Assembly (NCBI GenBank): GCA_028284745.1
Contig: JANQRC010000015.1
Coordinates: 40,113-85,929, forward strand
Length of the DNA: 45,817 nt
Origin: Flavobacteriaceae bacterium
Lineage (GTDB): Bacteria > Bacteroidota > Bacteroidia > Flavobacteriales > Flavobacteriaceae
Direction: 5' to 3'
The notes under the pieces: model-generated
Seen by the model: only the letters and a program-made list of their open reading frames with translations
What the model was told of the DNA's origin: nothing
The model's database searches: none
In this document: in pieces, positions 25,938 to 34,458 of the stretch
Position numbering within the stretch: position 1 is the first letter of the stretch
Layout: each line of letters begins with the position of its first letter
Translations under genes and position numbers: made by a program

Positions 25938-26029
25938 TTTGTTTCTTTTTTCTCGGCGCTCGCCGCATGGCAGGAGTTCAAGCGAGGGGGCTTTCCCTAA
26001 GCGGTCATAAAAAAAAGGAGACAATCACA

Positions 26030-26404
26030 ATGACTGATAAGAAACCCAAATTAACCGAGGCTGATTTGGCACAATTTACTGGAACGGAGCAGTGGTATCG
26101 CCACCCTTTATTTAGAAAATATCTCTATACAGAAGGTGTTCAATATGTCGCTGAAAAGGGTGAGGCATACTGGCTCATTGGCGATATCTTTATGTATCAA
26201 AGCTCACAAAAAGAGCTTCAAGGCGAGGGTTTTTTGGTCTGGAAGTTAACCCTTAATGATGAAGGTCATGGGGCAGAATTGTCCTGTGAAGATGGAAATT
26301 ACAACAAACTCTGGTCAACCAAAATCGATTTTACGGATTTTCCGCTTAAAAACATCACATTTTGGTGTGTGGATAATGTCCTGCTTTTGCCAAGTGAATA
26401 TTAA
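26030..26404 (+). CDS. DUF6876 family protein
   Basis: A 124-residue soluble protein starting at the ATG at 26030, with an AAGGAG Shine-Dalgarno 9 bases upstream; the longer frame from 25868 is a read-through of the leader. It opens 'LTEADLAQFTGTEQWYRHPL', continues 'YTEGVQYVAEKGEAYWLIGD', and ends 'IDFTDFPLKNITFWCVDNVL' and 'LLPSEY', the pattern of DUF6876. These proteins are frequent on plasmids and genomic islands of many proteobacteria; function unknown. The strong SD and family distribution point to a proteobacterial source (inference). Confidence 0.82.
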   Translation: MTDKKPKLTEADLAQFTGTEQWYRHPLFRKYLYTEGVQYVAEKGEAYWLIGDIFMYQSSQKELQGEGFLVWKLTLNDEGHGAELSCEDGNYNKLWSTKIDFTDFPLKNITFWCVDNVLLLPSEY

Positions 26405-26510
26405 AAGATTGCATCTTTCTGCAATTGACCTCGATTTTAAATACGCATCATAAATGCTATGCTCTGCGTCATGTTTGGCGCAGGGCTTCTTTTAAGAAAG
26501 GTTTAATTTC

Positions 26511-26906
26511 GTGACTTACTCCAAAATTCAAAAAACCTATTGTACCGTTCTTTGTGACTGGCCTGATTCAATAGAAGTTCAAATCAATGATGACTTAAAA
26601 GACCAGATTAGAAAGGCGCGTAATATTCTAAAGTATAATTCTTTTATCAGAAGCGTTTCGCTCGACGTGCCAGAAGACTTTGTGAATCCTGACGACTTCA
26701 ACATCCTGTATGATGCTTGTCCTTTTGAAATTGAACGCATTGTCGTTTTTGACGTTTACGCTAAATATGCCCTTCAATCTAAATATAGTGAGATGATAAC
26801 GGCTAAATATGATTTCACGCATCTTATAGAGCATCCAGTTATCAAAGAACTTCGAGAAGAAGAGGCGGCATTCCTGAAACAATTTGATGAGCCAGAAGAA
26901 CATTAA
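26511..26906 (+). CDS. Hypothetical protein, GTG start
   Basis: A 131-residue soluble protein. It starts at GTG 26511, with AAGAAAGG about 10 bases upstream as the ribosome-binding site. It begins 'MTYSKIQKTYCTVLCDWPDS', has a helix 'LKDQIRKARNILKYNSF', a strand 'IRSVSLDVPEDF', and ends 'EEEAAFLKQFDEPEEH'. It resembles in size and style the small orphan proteins of plasmid leading regions. No recognised motif. It is followed by a stem-loop at 26963-26984. Confidence 0.6.
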   Translation: MTYSKIQKTYCTVLCDWPDSIEVQINDDLKDQIRKARNILKYNSFIRSVSLDVPEDFVNPDDFNILYDACPFEIERIVVFDVYAKYALQSKYSEMITAKYDFTHLIEHPVIKELREEEAAFLKQFDEPEEH

Positions 26907-26962
26907 CCCTCATCGTTCAAGCAATATCCTAGCGGGGTGAATTTGTGGCGATAGCCGCAAAG

Positions 26963-26984
26963 AGGGGGCGGCAATAAGCCCCCT
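26963..26984 (+). terminator. GC-rich hairpin, probable terminator of the 131-residue protein gene
   Basis: Perfect arms AGGGGGC (26963-26969) and GCCCCCT (26978-26984), 8-base loop. The tail TTGCGATTTTTGG is only partly T-rich, so termination is likely but not certain. Confidence 0.5.
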
Positions 26985-27327
26985 TGCGATTTTTGGTTTT
27001 GGCATAGATAGGCATTCATTTAACGTGAGCACAAAAAAGACTGCACAAAAACACGCTTAAGTCCAAGTGTTCCTAAGCTTAGTTCTTTGATTGTTTTTTC
27101 GCACTCTCTTTATAAATGAGCCAAGCGTTGACCACTGTTTTAAGAAGTGGCTTCAACGGTTATTTAAAAGTCTGACTTCCCTGTATTTTTTGTAAATCTA
27201 GCCCTGAGATGCACAGGCAGAAAAAGCGACCTTAAATTTTTTCGTCATGTCATTCCCAAGAAAAATTTTAAGCCTTCCTTATTGTCTTTATGTTTTCCTG
27301 ATCGGGCTGATCGGTTCACAAAAAAAC
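26985..27327. other. Intergenic region with one long hairpin, no gene seen
   Basis: About 340 bases before radC. One hairpin is clear: GTTGACCACT (27127-27136) with AGTGG-CT-TCAAC (27146-27157), ten pairs with a 2-base bulge. No T-run follows, so it is not an obvious terminator. No supported open frame. Confidence 0.4.
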
Positions 27328-27789
27328 ATGAAGCCTTTTAAAATTAATCACGTTTCAGAAATCTCACTTTCCTATCAAAACAAAGTGGCTGCCAAAGACA
27401 GACCAAAAATCAGCAATGCAGAAGATGCTTATAAACTTCTTCATGCCATATGGGATAAAGACAAAATCGAAATGCAAGAACAGTTCTATATGCTTTTGCT
27501 GACAAATGCCAATCGCGTCCTTGGTCGTGTGCATCTTTCCTCTGGTGGGACAACTGGAACACTTGTTGACCTCAAATACATTGTGGTTTCCATCGCTAAA
27601 GCAAACGCATCTGCAATCATTTTGGCGCATAATCACCCATCAGGGACATTAAAGCCATCCAAAGCGGATATAGACCTTACCTTAAAAATCAGAGATATTT
27701 GTAATGTCCTTGGAACGCCTGTTCTTGACCATGTTATCATCACGCCCCATGATGGCTACTTCTCATTCGCACAGCATGAGATTATATAA
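27328..27789 (+). CDS. radC: RadC-like JAB/MPN domain protein (JAMM motif)
   Basis: A 153-residue protein when started at the ATG at 27328 (MKPFKINHVSEISLSYQNKV); an upstream frame from 27247 encodes a hydrophobic stretch that looks spurious. Only the C-terminal RadC domain is present: 'QEQFYMLLLTNANRVLG', the JAMM metal site 'AHNHPSGTLKPSKADIDLT' (His-x-His, Ser, Asp) and 'LDHVIITPHDGYFSFAQHEI'. The N-terminal helix-hairpin-helix part of chromosomal RadC is missing. Such short forms are typical of mobile elements. The old DNA-repair label is not well supported; the JAMM fold suggests a metal-dependent hydrolase. Confidence 0.85.
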   Translation: MKPFKINHVSEISLSYQNKVAAKDRPKISNAEDAYKLLHAIWDKDKIEMQEQFYMLLLTNANRVLGRVHLSSGGTTGTLVDLKYIVVSIAKANASAIILAHNHPSGTLKPSKADIDLTLKIRDICNVLGTPVLDHVIITPHDGYFSFAQHEII

Positions 27790-27799
27790 GATGCCTTTG

Positions 27800-28225
27800 T
27801 TAACTTGTTAAAGGTGTTATCTCAAATCCTTCGATAAAGATTTCCGTACTGCCATTGTCGTTTTTGGTTTTACTTTCGCTAACCCAACATAATTGATTGT
27901 CTTGAAGATAATCCAATAAAACACCTAAGCGTTGACCTGTAATATGAATGATGCGGGTCATGGTCGTTAGCATAATGCCCTTGTCGGGGTCATATTCGAC
28001 AAAAGGCTGATGGGCATAAGGAAGCAGGAATACACGTCCGTCACGACATTCAAACTTGATATTCGGCACAAAATGGTCTTTTTCAACACCAAAATATTTA
28101 CGCACCAAATCACGCTCTGGTTTCGGTTTTTTCGCTTTAACAGATTGAAGCTTTTTTCTAAGTTCATCTGTATTAGCGTTCTGGCTCTGCCCCTGCCAGT
28201 TCTTTTTGAGATATTCGCTCTTCAT
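27800..28225 (-). CDS. Hypothetical protein overlapping the relaxase gene end
   Basis: A 141-residue soluble protein, basic at the N-terminus ('MKSEYLKKNWQGQSQNANTD', 'KAKKPKPERDLVRKYFG'), then strands 'NIKFECRDGRVFLLPYAHQ' and 'GIMLTTMTRIIHITGQRLGV'. Its first 53 bases overlap the 3' end of the relaxase gene in another frame, so it is translated from the relaxase mRNA, probably by re-initiation. The position suggests a small accessory DNA-transfer protein, but no family was recognised. Convergent with radC with a 10-base gap. Confidence 0.6.
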   Translation of the reverse strand: MKSEYLKKNWQGQSQNANTDELRKKLQSVKAKKPKPERDLVRKYFGVEKDHFVPNIKFECRDGRVFLLPYAHQPFVEYDPDKGIMLTTMTRIIHITGQRLGVLLDYLQDNQLCWVSESKTKNDNGSTEIFIEGFEITPLTS

Positions 28226-31115
28226 AATTCGTTTTTAAAGTGTCGTAGGACGGTTTGAACCTTTCCTCATAAAAATCCCTGATGCGATTGGCATACTCCA
28301 TTCTTTGCATATTCTGAGAACTCAAGTTTTGTGATTCTTCATGATGATTGTTATTGCGACCTTTTTCAACAATTTCGCTTGCACTCATGCCATCGTGTGA
28401 TTGTGTGACAGCATCTTTCAAATCCGCCTTGTTATCTGTATAAATCTTGCAATTTTCACGGCCTCTGGAAACAGATGTGTAAAACTGTTTGTCATTTGCT
28501 GCACCGCCTGACTTGGAATGCTGCGCAACAAGAACGGTTTTTGCCGATTTCCCCTGTGATGCAGGAGAGGTGGTCACATAGCCATGTGTTATATGTTTGC
28601 TGTCTTTATTCAAGGTTGCCCCATTGGATAGAATAATATCGCCGCGCCAATCAAAGCTTTTTACATTATATACTTGTCCGTTATTGAGTGTCTGTCCTTC
28701 AATGCTTTTTGTGTTCTTGGTGATGCGTACTAAATCACGGCGCGCAAGGGCAATTTCTTCTTTGGTATAAACATCGAATTTCTTATGCTCAGTGAAAGGC
28801 AATGTTTGTTTTTCATCTTTGCCAGCGAGTTTTAAAAGCACATTATTCTTGTCATCAAACCCTGCAACATCATACTGTTTGCCTGCCTGAAAGCCTTTTA
28901 CATTTTGATGGAACTCGACGACTTCATTTTCATTGTAATTGGTGAAAATTTGTTTTTCTGCGCCTGTTAGATATTTGCTTTTAAGAGGGGTGAAGATTTT
29001 ATCTTTCTTGCCGATACGACCCTCTTCACGGAGTTTTTCACGAATGGTATCCGTAAGCACTTTACCTTCTTTTCTGGTTGGAGAGACAACAACGGCATCA
29101 TCACCTTTTTTCTTGGTGTGCTTTAAATAATCATCTGCGATTTTGTTATGACGCTGCTCTTGATTTTTAATCTCAATGATATTGCCGCCTTTATCCAATT
29201 CAGAAAATGATTTACCCATTTCCTCTTTGCGCCTTTGCTCGTTTTTAAGACCAATGCCTTTAGCCATGGTTTCAACAACTTTTTTATAGGCTTCGACTTT
29301 GCGCTGACGAACCACTTCTTTAACACGCAGCACCTTGAGGCCAGAGCGAGTTTCAAGAAGTTTTTGCGCATCACCGGCTTCAACGGCACTATGTTGTTTC
29401 CAATCACCAGAAATCAGCAATCTTGCATTTTGTTCCTGAGCGATTGTAATCAGTCTGTTCATCGTTGGCACACCGACAAGACCACCTTCATCAATAGCAA
29501 TCACACCATTTTTAGTGCGTTCTTGCATTTTTTTATTGGCGAGAAACATTGAAATCGTATCGGCATTTTCAAAACCGTTTGACCTCAACACATGACGGGC
29601 TGCATCGGAAGAGGGAGCGAAGGCATGAATCTCTTTATTGTTTTCGCGTAAGCCCTTTTTAATCTCTTTCAGTAACGTGGTTTTACCTGTCCCTGCATCG
29701 CCACTGATGAGGATGATTTCATCATGACTTTTGAGAACATGATTGACAGCAGCCTTTTGACCCTTATTCAGTACAGGATTATTGATTTCATATTCAGGAT
29801 TTAAAGCGGGCTTTATGGCTCTACCTTCAGCGGCACGCTCAATAAGATATTCTTCCTGTTGGTGCATGGAATGGGTGGTGATGAACTCGATGCCCTTTTT
29901 GTTGGTCGCAGTATATATATTGGAGCGGGATTCAAGATTTTGTTTCACCTCTTCAGGAGAAACTTTGTCACTGGTCAAATTGATGGCATAGGCCAAGACC
30001 CGTTTTTTCTCTATACCTGAGTTGCGTTCAAAATAATGGAGCAATGCCTTATCAACGGCATTTCTGGCTGTAAAATCAGGAGTGGTTTGACGTGTTTTTT
30101 CTAGAGATTTTGTTTGTTGTTTTTGAGCCGTTAAAGTTGGATTAATCGGCAAGGGTGCATGCCCCCCGTTTGGTGTGCCATCACCACCTTTTTTAGCGTT
30201 CATGATTGAATGATACTCACTTAAAGAAAGACGGTCTTTCCAGAGTGGTTTTAGCTCATTGTCATCAACGGATTTGTTCTTATCATGGCGCGTTAATCGA
30301 CCCAATCGTGCTTTTGCTTTCGGGTCAGTAATACCCAGTTGCTCCGCGCGCATATCAATCTCTTTAGAGCGTGATGAGAATTTATTAATCACATCTCTGG
30401 ACACGCCTTTGATTTCCCAACGATCCTCAGTGCGGTAGAGTTGATAGCCTTTATTCAATAGCTCTTGCCCTAAATGAGCATGATAAAGAGCCTCATAGTA
30501 AGGGGCTTGTTTTTTTGTGCCGAAAATCTCAATCGCACGCCACCTATTTTGACCTTCATGAAAGGTTACATTAGGCACGGCACAGTGAGAATGGATTTGC
30601 GGGTCAGGTACATATTTTTGACCTGATTTTAAATCTTCTTTTGTGGGGCGCGTGGTTGTGTGAAGAAATTCCGCATAGGCCATATTGCCCGTTGTTTCAT
30701 AATGTTTGCCTTTGCCTTTTCCTTGTGTGCCAACTTGCGTTTGAATATTGGTTTCAACTTCAAGCATGGTTTTGCGAACAGCATTTTGATGTGCACCGAC
30801 AATATCTTTATCTCCTGTAATGGCATGAACAACCGAAACAGATTTGACAGGGGAGAATGTAAAATCATACATCGCTCTGCGGTTGGCTGAATTTCTAGCG
30901 GTTAATCTTTCACCTGTATTTGGATTGGTGTTATAGAGCAAATCTTCAAAATCTTTAGAGCGAACATCACCACTTAAACCGAGCTTGTTTGCAGCTTCAC
31001 CATGCCATTGTCCAACGACTTCCTTTTTTTCAGAATAGTAGTCATTGACCGAGAGGTTTTCACGGAAATATGCAACGGCTGCTTCGGTGTTTTTACTAGG
31101 CTCTATGCTTAACAT
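28173..31115 (-). CDS. MobF-family conjugative relaxase-helicase (TrwC/TraI-like)
   Basis: A 980-residue protein that nicks at oriT, stays covalently bound to the 5' end and unwinds the plasmid strand. In the relaxase domain (about 1-300) the catalytic tyrosines are in 'SVNDYYSEKK' (Y26, Y27). The metal site is 'DPQIHSH' (H175, H177), probably with H152. 'FSPVKSVSVVHAI' is also typical. The helicase part has Walker A 'GDAGTGKTTLL' near residue 470, 'IDEGGLVGV' as motif II, and a UvrD/RecD-like end 'GRENCKIYTD'. Length is normal for MobF. It diverges from the coupling-protein gene across a probable oriT. Such relaxases occur in proteobacteria and also in Bacteroidetes. Confidence 0.93.
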   Translation of the reverse strand: MLSIEPSKNTEAAVAYFRENLSVNDYYSEKKEVVGQWHGEAANKLGLSGDVRSKDFEDLLYNTNPNTGERLTARNSANRRAMYDFTFSPVKSVSVVHAITGDKDIVGAHQNAVRKTMLEVETNIQTQVGTQGKGKGKHYETTGNMAYAEFLHTTTRPTKEDLKSGQKYVPDPQIHSHCAVPNVTFHEGQNRWRAIEIFGTKKQAPYYEALYHAHLGQELLNKGYQLYRTEDRWEIKGVSRDVINKFSSRSKEIDMRAEQLGITDPKAKARLGRLTRHDKNKSVDDNELKPLWKDRLSLSEYHSIMNAKKGGDGTPNGGHAPLPINPTLTAQKQQTKSLEKTRQTTPDFTARNAVDKALLHYFERNSGIEKKRVLAYAINLTSDKVSPEEVKQNLESRSNIYTATNKKGIEFITTHSMHQQEEYLIERAAEGRAIKPALNPEYEINNPVLNKGQKAAVNHVLKSHDEIILISGDAGTGKTTLLKEIKKGLRENNKEIHAFAPSSDAARHVLRSNGFENADTISMFLANKKMQERTKNGVIAIDEGGLVGVPTMNRLITIAQEQNARLLISGDWKQHSAVEAGDAQKLLETRSGLKVLRVKEVVRQRKVEAYKKVVETMAKGIGLKNEQRRKEEMGKSFSELDKGGNIIEIKNQEQRHNKIADDYLKHTKKKGDDAVVVSPTRKEGKVLTDTIREKLREEGRIGKKDKIFTPLKSKYLTGAEKQIFTNYNENEVVEFHQNVKGFQAGKQYDVAGFDDKNNVLLKLAGKDEKQTLPFTEHKKFDVYTKEEIALARRDLVRITKNTKSIEGQTLNNGQVYNVKSFDWRGDIILSNGATLNKDSKHITHGYVTTSPASQGKSAKTVLVAQHSKSGGAANDKQFYTSVSRGRENCKIYTDNKADLKDAVTQSHDGMSASEIVEKGRNNNHHEESQNLSSQNMQRMEYANRIRDFYEERFKPSYDTLKTNYEERISQKELAGAEPER

Positions 31116-31150
31116 TTGAAACTTGTCTTATTGTCTATTTGTCATAAAAA

Positions 31151-31192
31151 TTTAGTAGACATCACGTCTTAGCAAGCTAAGACACTACTAAA
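31151..31192. other. oriT: Nested inverted repeat, candidate oriT
   Basis: Inner perfect repeat GTCTTAGC-AA-GCTAAGAC (31166-31173, 31176-31183) sits inside an outer perfect repeat TTTAGTAG ... CTACTAAA (31151-31158, 31185-31192). It lies in the 196-base AT-rich gap between the divergent relaxase and coupling-protein genes, where MobF systems usually keep oriT. The nic position cannot be read from sequence alone. A regulator site for the two divergent promoters is the alternative. Confidence 0.5.
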
Positions 31193-31311
31193 GTAAAAAA
31201 ATATTGCATAGATTTGTAATTAAAAGTTGTAAATATTCGATTTATGCACACCCAAGATTGTGATTTTGAATAGGGTTCAACTTGACCAATTCACATTCAA
31301 AAAATCGAATT

Positions 31312-32815
31312 ATGAAGACAATTAATGACCTTCTCGGCAAAACACTTTTCACATGGCCGGGGCATATTTCTGATCGTTTTACTATTGGAGATTCCTGTGA
31401 AGGGATTCAAATATTTGGCTCAACGGGCAGCGGAAAAACGAGTGGGTCAGGACGCAAAATTGCCAAGGCTTTTTTAAAAAAAGGATATGGCGGTTTGGTC
31501 TTATGCGCGAAACCTGATGAGCGAAAATCATGGGAGGCTTATGCCAAACAAACAGGCCGCGCAAAAGATTTGGTTGTCTTTGAACTTGGTAAAGGTTCGT
31601 TCAATCCAATCCTGTATGAGCAAAAAAGATTCGGTAAAGGGGCAGGGGAGACTTTCAATATCACCAACCTGATTATGACGCTTAATCTTTTGGCGCGAAA
31701 CTTTTCTGCTGCCGGAGGCGAGGAAGGCAAGAGTGAAAAATTTTGGGACAATGCCGTTAAAAGAGCGATTACCCGTATGGTGGATCTTCTCAAATTAAGT
31801 GGTGAGGATTTGACCATTATGAATATGCGCGAAGTGATTGTGAATGCCCTCACCAAAGAGGATGTAGAACGCTTCAATGATATTACTAAAATACTGGAAG
31901 ATGAACAGGCCGGTGATGAAGATCGCAAAATAGCTTTTGCGGATTTAAGGACGTGGGCGAGACAGAATTTCTGCTTGAAATGTCTGCTCGATGTGCTGTC
32001 CAAAGACGACTTAACCGAAGGTCAAAAAGACAGTAGTAATCTTGTGAAGAGTTTCTTTTTTAAAGAATTTGCTTATCTCTCTGAGCGCACTAAATCTATT
32101 ATTGTTGAATCATTTCTCGGACTTATTCAGCCCTTTGAATCAGACTTACTGCGTGATCAATTCAGCAAAGATATCAGTGATGATCTCTGGCCCGAACTCG
32201 CTTACGAAGAGGGCAAAATAATCATCCTTGATTTTCCTGTTAAAGAGCATCTTTTAGCGGGTGTTTATGCGCAAGGCATATATAAATACATCTTTCAACA
32301 AGCGATGGAGCGTAGGCGCGTTAATCAAGAAGAAAATCCGACACCTTGTTTTTTATGGGTCGATGAAAGCCATCTTTTTACGAACCCTGTTTATGATTCG
32401 CTATTCCAGAGTACGGCGCGTTCATCCCTCACATCCACCGTTCTTTTAACACAAGGAATAAATAGTTATTACTCTGTGATGGGAAGCTTACATTCAACTG
32501 CGAAAACCAAGTCGCTTTTGATGAATCTAACCACCAAGATTTTTCATGCGTCCAATGACTATGATACCAATGAATATGCCTCAAACCTTATTGGTAAGGA
32601 ATTTAAAGAAATGGCATCGGTACAACGTAAAAATATTGAAGTGGGGATGGCCACTTTATCAGAGCATCTACACCCTAAAGTCTTCCCCCATGAATTAACG
32701 ATGTTGGAGAAGGGCGGTGAGAAATCTAATGGCTACAAGGCAGAAGCCATCATCTTTAAAAGCCCTGGGCGAAAATGGTCATCCGGTGATACCTATATAA
32801 GATGCAAGTTTGACC
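31312..32815 (+). CDS. Type IV coupling protein-like ATPase (VirD4/TraG/TraD family)
   Basis: A hexameric-type ATPase that delivers relaxase-bound DNA to a type IV secretion channel. The stop follows at 32824-32826, so the product is about 504 residues from the ATG at 31312; a TTG at 31282 would add ten. Walker A 'GSTGSGKT' is at 36-43; the Walker B region 'CFLWVDESHLF' is near 346; 'ARSSLTSTVLLTQGINSYY' is the usual TraM/TraG-like sensor region. There is no N-terminal membrane helix pair, unlike classical VirD4, so it would need a membrane partner. It is divergent from the relaxase. Confidence 0.88.
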
Positions 32816-32845
32816 AGAATGAATAAATATTAGCTTTGTGGGGTC

Positions 32846-33196
32846 ATGAATCCAAAAAATTACATCACAGTTCAGTTGAATAAAGAGATTTTGGCGACGG
32901 TCATAGCCGTGTTCGATAAGATGATTGATGATCCTGAAGCGATTGATAGTTCCATGTATGACTTAACCGAATGGAATCAATTTTTGGCTTTGACTGAGAA
33001 GTTCAAAACATTGCTCAAAGACAGTGACAATCCTGTGGTTATCCCTATGACATTTGTTGAATGGGCGACATATTCATCTTACAGCTCCCATGCTTTTGAC
33101 CTCGGTGATGATTTAACGCCGGAAGAGGAAGCAATCATGGCAGAGGCCAATAATGAGATTTACAAAAAGCTTCGCACGGGTTCAGGCGAGTCATAA
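32846..33196 (+). CDS. Hypothetical acidic protein after the coupling ATPase
   Basis: A 116-residue acidic soluble protein, mostly helical: 'LNKEILATVIAVFDKMIDDP', 'TEWNQFLALTEKFKTLL', 'LTPEEEAIMAEANNEIYKKL'. It starts 19 bases after the coupling-protein gene, so it is likely co-transcribed with it. No family was recognised. It could be an accessory transfer protein. The 74 bases to the next gene contain no obvious terminator. Confidence 0.6.
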   Translation: MNPKNYITVQLNKEILATVIAVFDKMIDDPEAIDSSMYDLTEWNQFLALTEKFKTLLKDSDNPVVIPMTFVEWATYSSYSSHAFDLGDDLTPEEEAIMAEANNEIYKKLRTGSGES

Positions 33197-33270
33197 TCTT
33201 GTGGGGATAAAGGACTGCTTATTTTCATCTAAAGCTTGCGAAACACGACTCTACCATTCTTCAATGAAGC

Positions 33271-33681
33271 ATGGGTGAAAGCATTTACTTTTTGGTAGCT
33301 ATTGGTATTGCCTTGTTATTTGCGGTGTACCTCAGCTTAACACAAGTTTCGCCATTAGAAGCCGAGCGTAAACATGGTCGTGTATCTTATGTATCTGATG
33401 GTGATACTCTCAGATTAAAACGAATGAAAACCAAGATAAGGCTTTGGGGTGTCAATGCGCCAGAGAAAGGTGAAAAAGGGTCATTGGCCGCTACCTTTGC
33501 GCTTGAAAAACTAACCAACGGCAAAAAAGTATCTTATATCAAAATGGATACAGATAAGTACGGGCGCATCGTTGCGCGCGTGTTCTTATCGGACGGAAGG
33601 GAAGTCAATAAGCTCTTGATTGAGCAGGGAGTCGCTAAAGAGTATTGTCGTTATTCAAAAGGGTTTTACGGATATTGTTAG
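33271..33681 (+). CDS. Membrane-anchored thermonuclease (staphylococcal nuclease family)
   Basis: A 136-residue protein with an N-terminal membrane anchor (about 4-23, 'ESIYFLVAIGIALLFAVYLS') and an SNase domain. The Ca2+/catalytic signatures are 'VSDGDTLRLKR', 'KIRLWGVNAPEKGEKG' and 'KYGRIVARVFL', holding the two catalytic Arg and the Glu. 'VNKLLIEQGVAKEYCRYSKG' is typical of the end. Small anchored SNases are common on conjugative plasmids, including IncP-type ones, where a periplasmic role at the envelope is assumed. Convergent with the next gene, 6 bases between stops. Confidence 0.88.
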   Translation: MGESIYFLVAIGIALLFAVYLSLTQVSPLEAERKHGRVSYVSDGDTLRLKRMKTKIRLWGVNAPEKGEKGSLAATFALEKLTNGKKVSYIKMDTDKYGRIVARVFLSDGREVNKLLIEQGVAKEYCRYSKGFYGYC

Positions 33682-33687
33682 ATTAGA

Positions 33688-34365
33688 TTATTCAGCATCA
33701 AGACTTTCCCCTTCTGTACCACCTTCAAGTCCAAGGTCTTTGCGCCTTCTGATTAGTTTGCTTACGGTATCATGAGACCATTTTCCGCCTCTTGCTGTTT
33801 TAACCCCTAATTCATTAAAACGCTCTGCAATTTTTCGTGTACTGGTTATGCCTTCTGCTCTTACTTTAGCTAAATCTTCTCCCATTTCTTCAGCAAAAGA
33901 ATTAGCTCTGTTTTTCATGGTTTCAGCTAATTGCGGATTTCTAATCGTGCCACTCGCTAGGGAATATTCTAATGCTTGAGAAAATGCCTCTACCGCATTT
34001 CTGAGAGCAGGATCGTTTTCTGCACGTTCAACATAATCCTCGTCATCAGCCAACATTTCCGCAAGACTTTTACGGGATTTTAGCATCGCATCTAAAAACT
34101 CCGGGTCTTTCAATTTTAATTCAACATATTTAAGATCGCCTTTTAATCCAACCACCTTCAATCTCCATCGTAAAACTTCCGCTTTCCACTCTTCCTGTGT
34201 TTGGGGCTCCTTACCCGTGAGATAATTGGAGATTAAATCTCCTTTAACAACTTTCTCGCGGTCATATGTAACAAGCTGGAACTTATCCGTACCCCAATCC
34301 TGATTGTCATCACTCAGGTCTTCTTTCTTGGACGCTATCTTACTTTTTTTATCAGGTTTCATCAA
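33688..34365 (-). CDS. DNA-binding/recombinase-domain-like protein, divergent from the membrane operon
   Basis: A 225-residue, mostly helical, charged protein. The last 60 residues, 'VRAEGITSTRKIAERFNELG', 'VKTARGGKWSHDTVSKLIRR', closely resemble the Recombinase (zinc-beta-ribbon-lacking) helical region of large serine recombinases, where 'G..T.R.IA..LN..G..T.RG..W....V..IL' is typical. The catalytic resolvase domain is absent, so this is not an active recombinase. The rest has no recognised motif. Its start region carries a TGTAATG-type operator-like cluster, so it may regulate itself and the divergent four-gene membrane operon (inference). Confidence 0.6.
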   Translation of the reverse strand: MMKPDKKSKIASKKEDLSDDNQDWGTDKFQLVTYDREKVVKGDLISNYLTGKEPQTQEEWKAEVLRWRLKVVGLKGDLKYVELKLKDPEFLDAMLKSRKSLAEMLADDEDYVERAENDPALRNAVEAFSQALEYSLASGTIRNPQLAETMKNRANSFAEEMGEDLAKVRAEGITSTRKIAERFNELGVKTARGGKWSHDTVSKLIRRRKDLGLEGGTEGESLDAE

Positions 34366-34382
34366 ATTTTTTCACAAATATA

Positions 34383-34417
34383 TGTAATGTATAATAAATA
34401 TCATTACATTTGTAATG
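34383..34417. promoter_or_regulatory. Operator-like cluster of three TGTAATG half-sites with a TATAAT box
   Basis: TGTAATG at 34383-34389, its complement CATTACA at 34402-34408 and TGTAATG again at 34411-34417. The last two form a near-palindrome with a TT spacer. A TATAAT hexamer sits at 34390-34395. The cluster lies in the 93-base gap between divergent genes and probably serves as a repressor site for one or both. Confidence 0.45.
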
Positions 34418-34458
34418 TTATATAGAATATCTTACAAATTAATTTTAAATCTTGAATC

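Larger units (their letters stand above)
25582..26029. other. Structured intergenic region between ssb and the DUF6876 gene
   Basis: About 450 bases. After the ssb terminator come three compact hairpins in order: GCATC-CCC-GATGC (25727-25739), GCAGC-AAA-GCTGC (25824-25836), and a long stem at 25908-25931 that ends in a T-rich run. The open frames here are not credible. The arrangement looks like a structured leader or small RNA with its own terminator upstream of the DUF6876 gene. Confidence 0.5.

Noticed and set aside
25697-25981. 94-codon minus-strand open frame in the ssb-DUF6876 gap
   Set aside because: Crosses a terminator and several hairpins; no RBS and composition unlike a protein.
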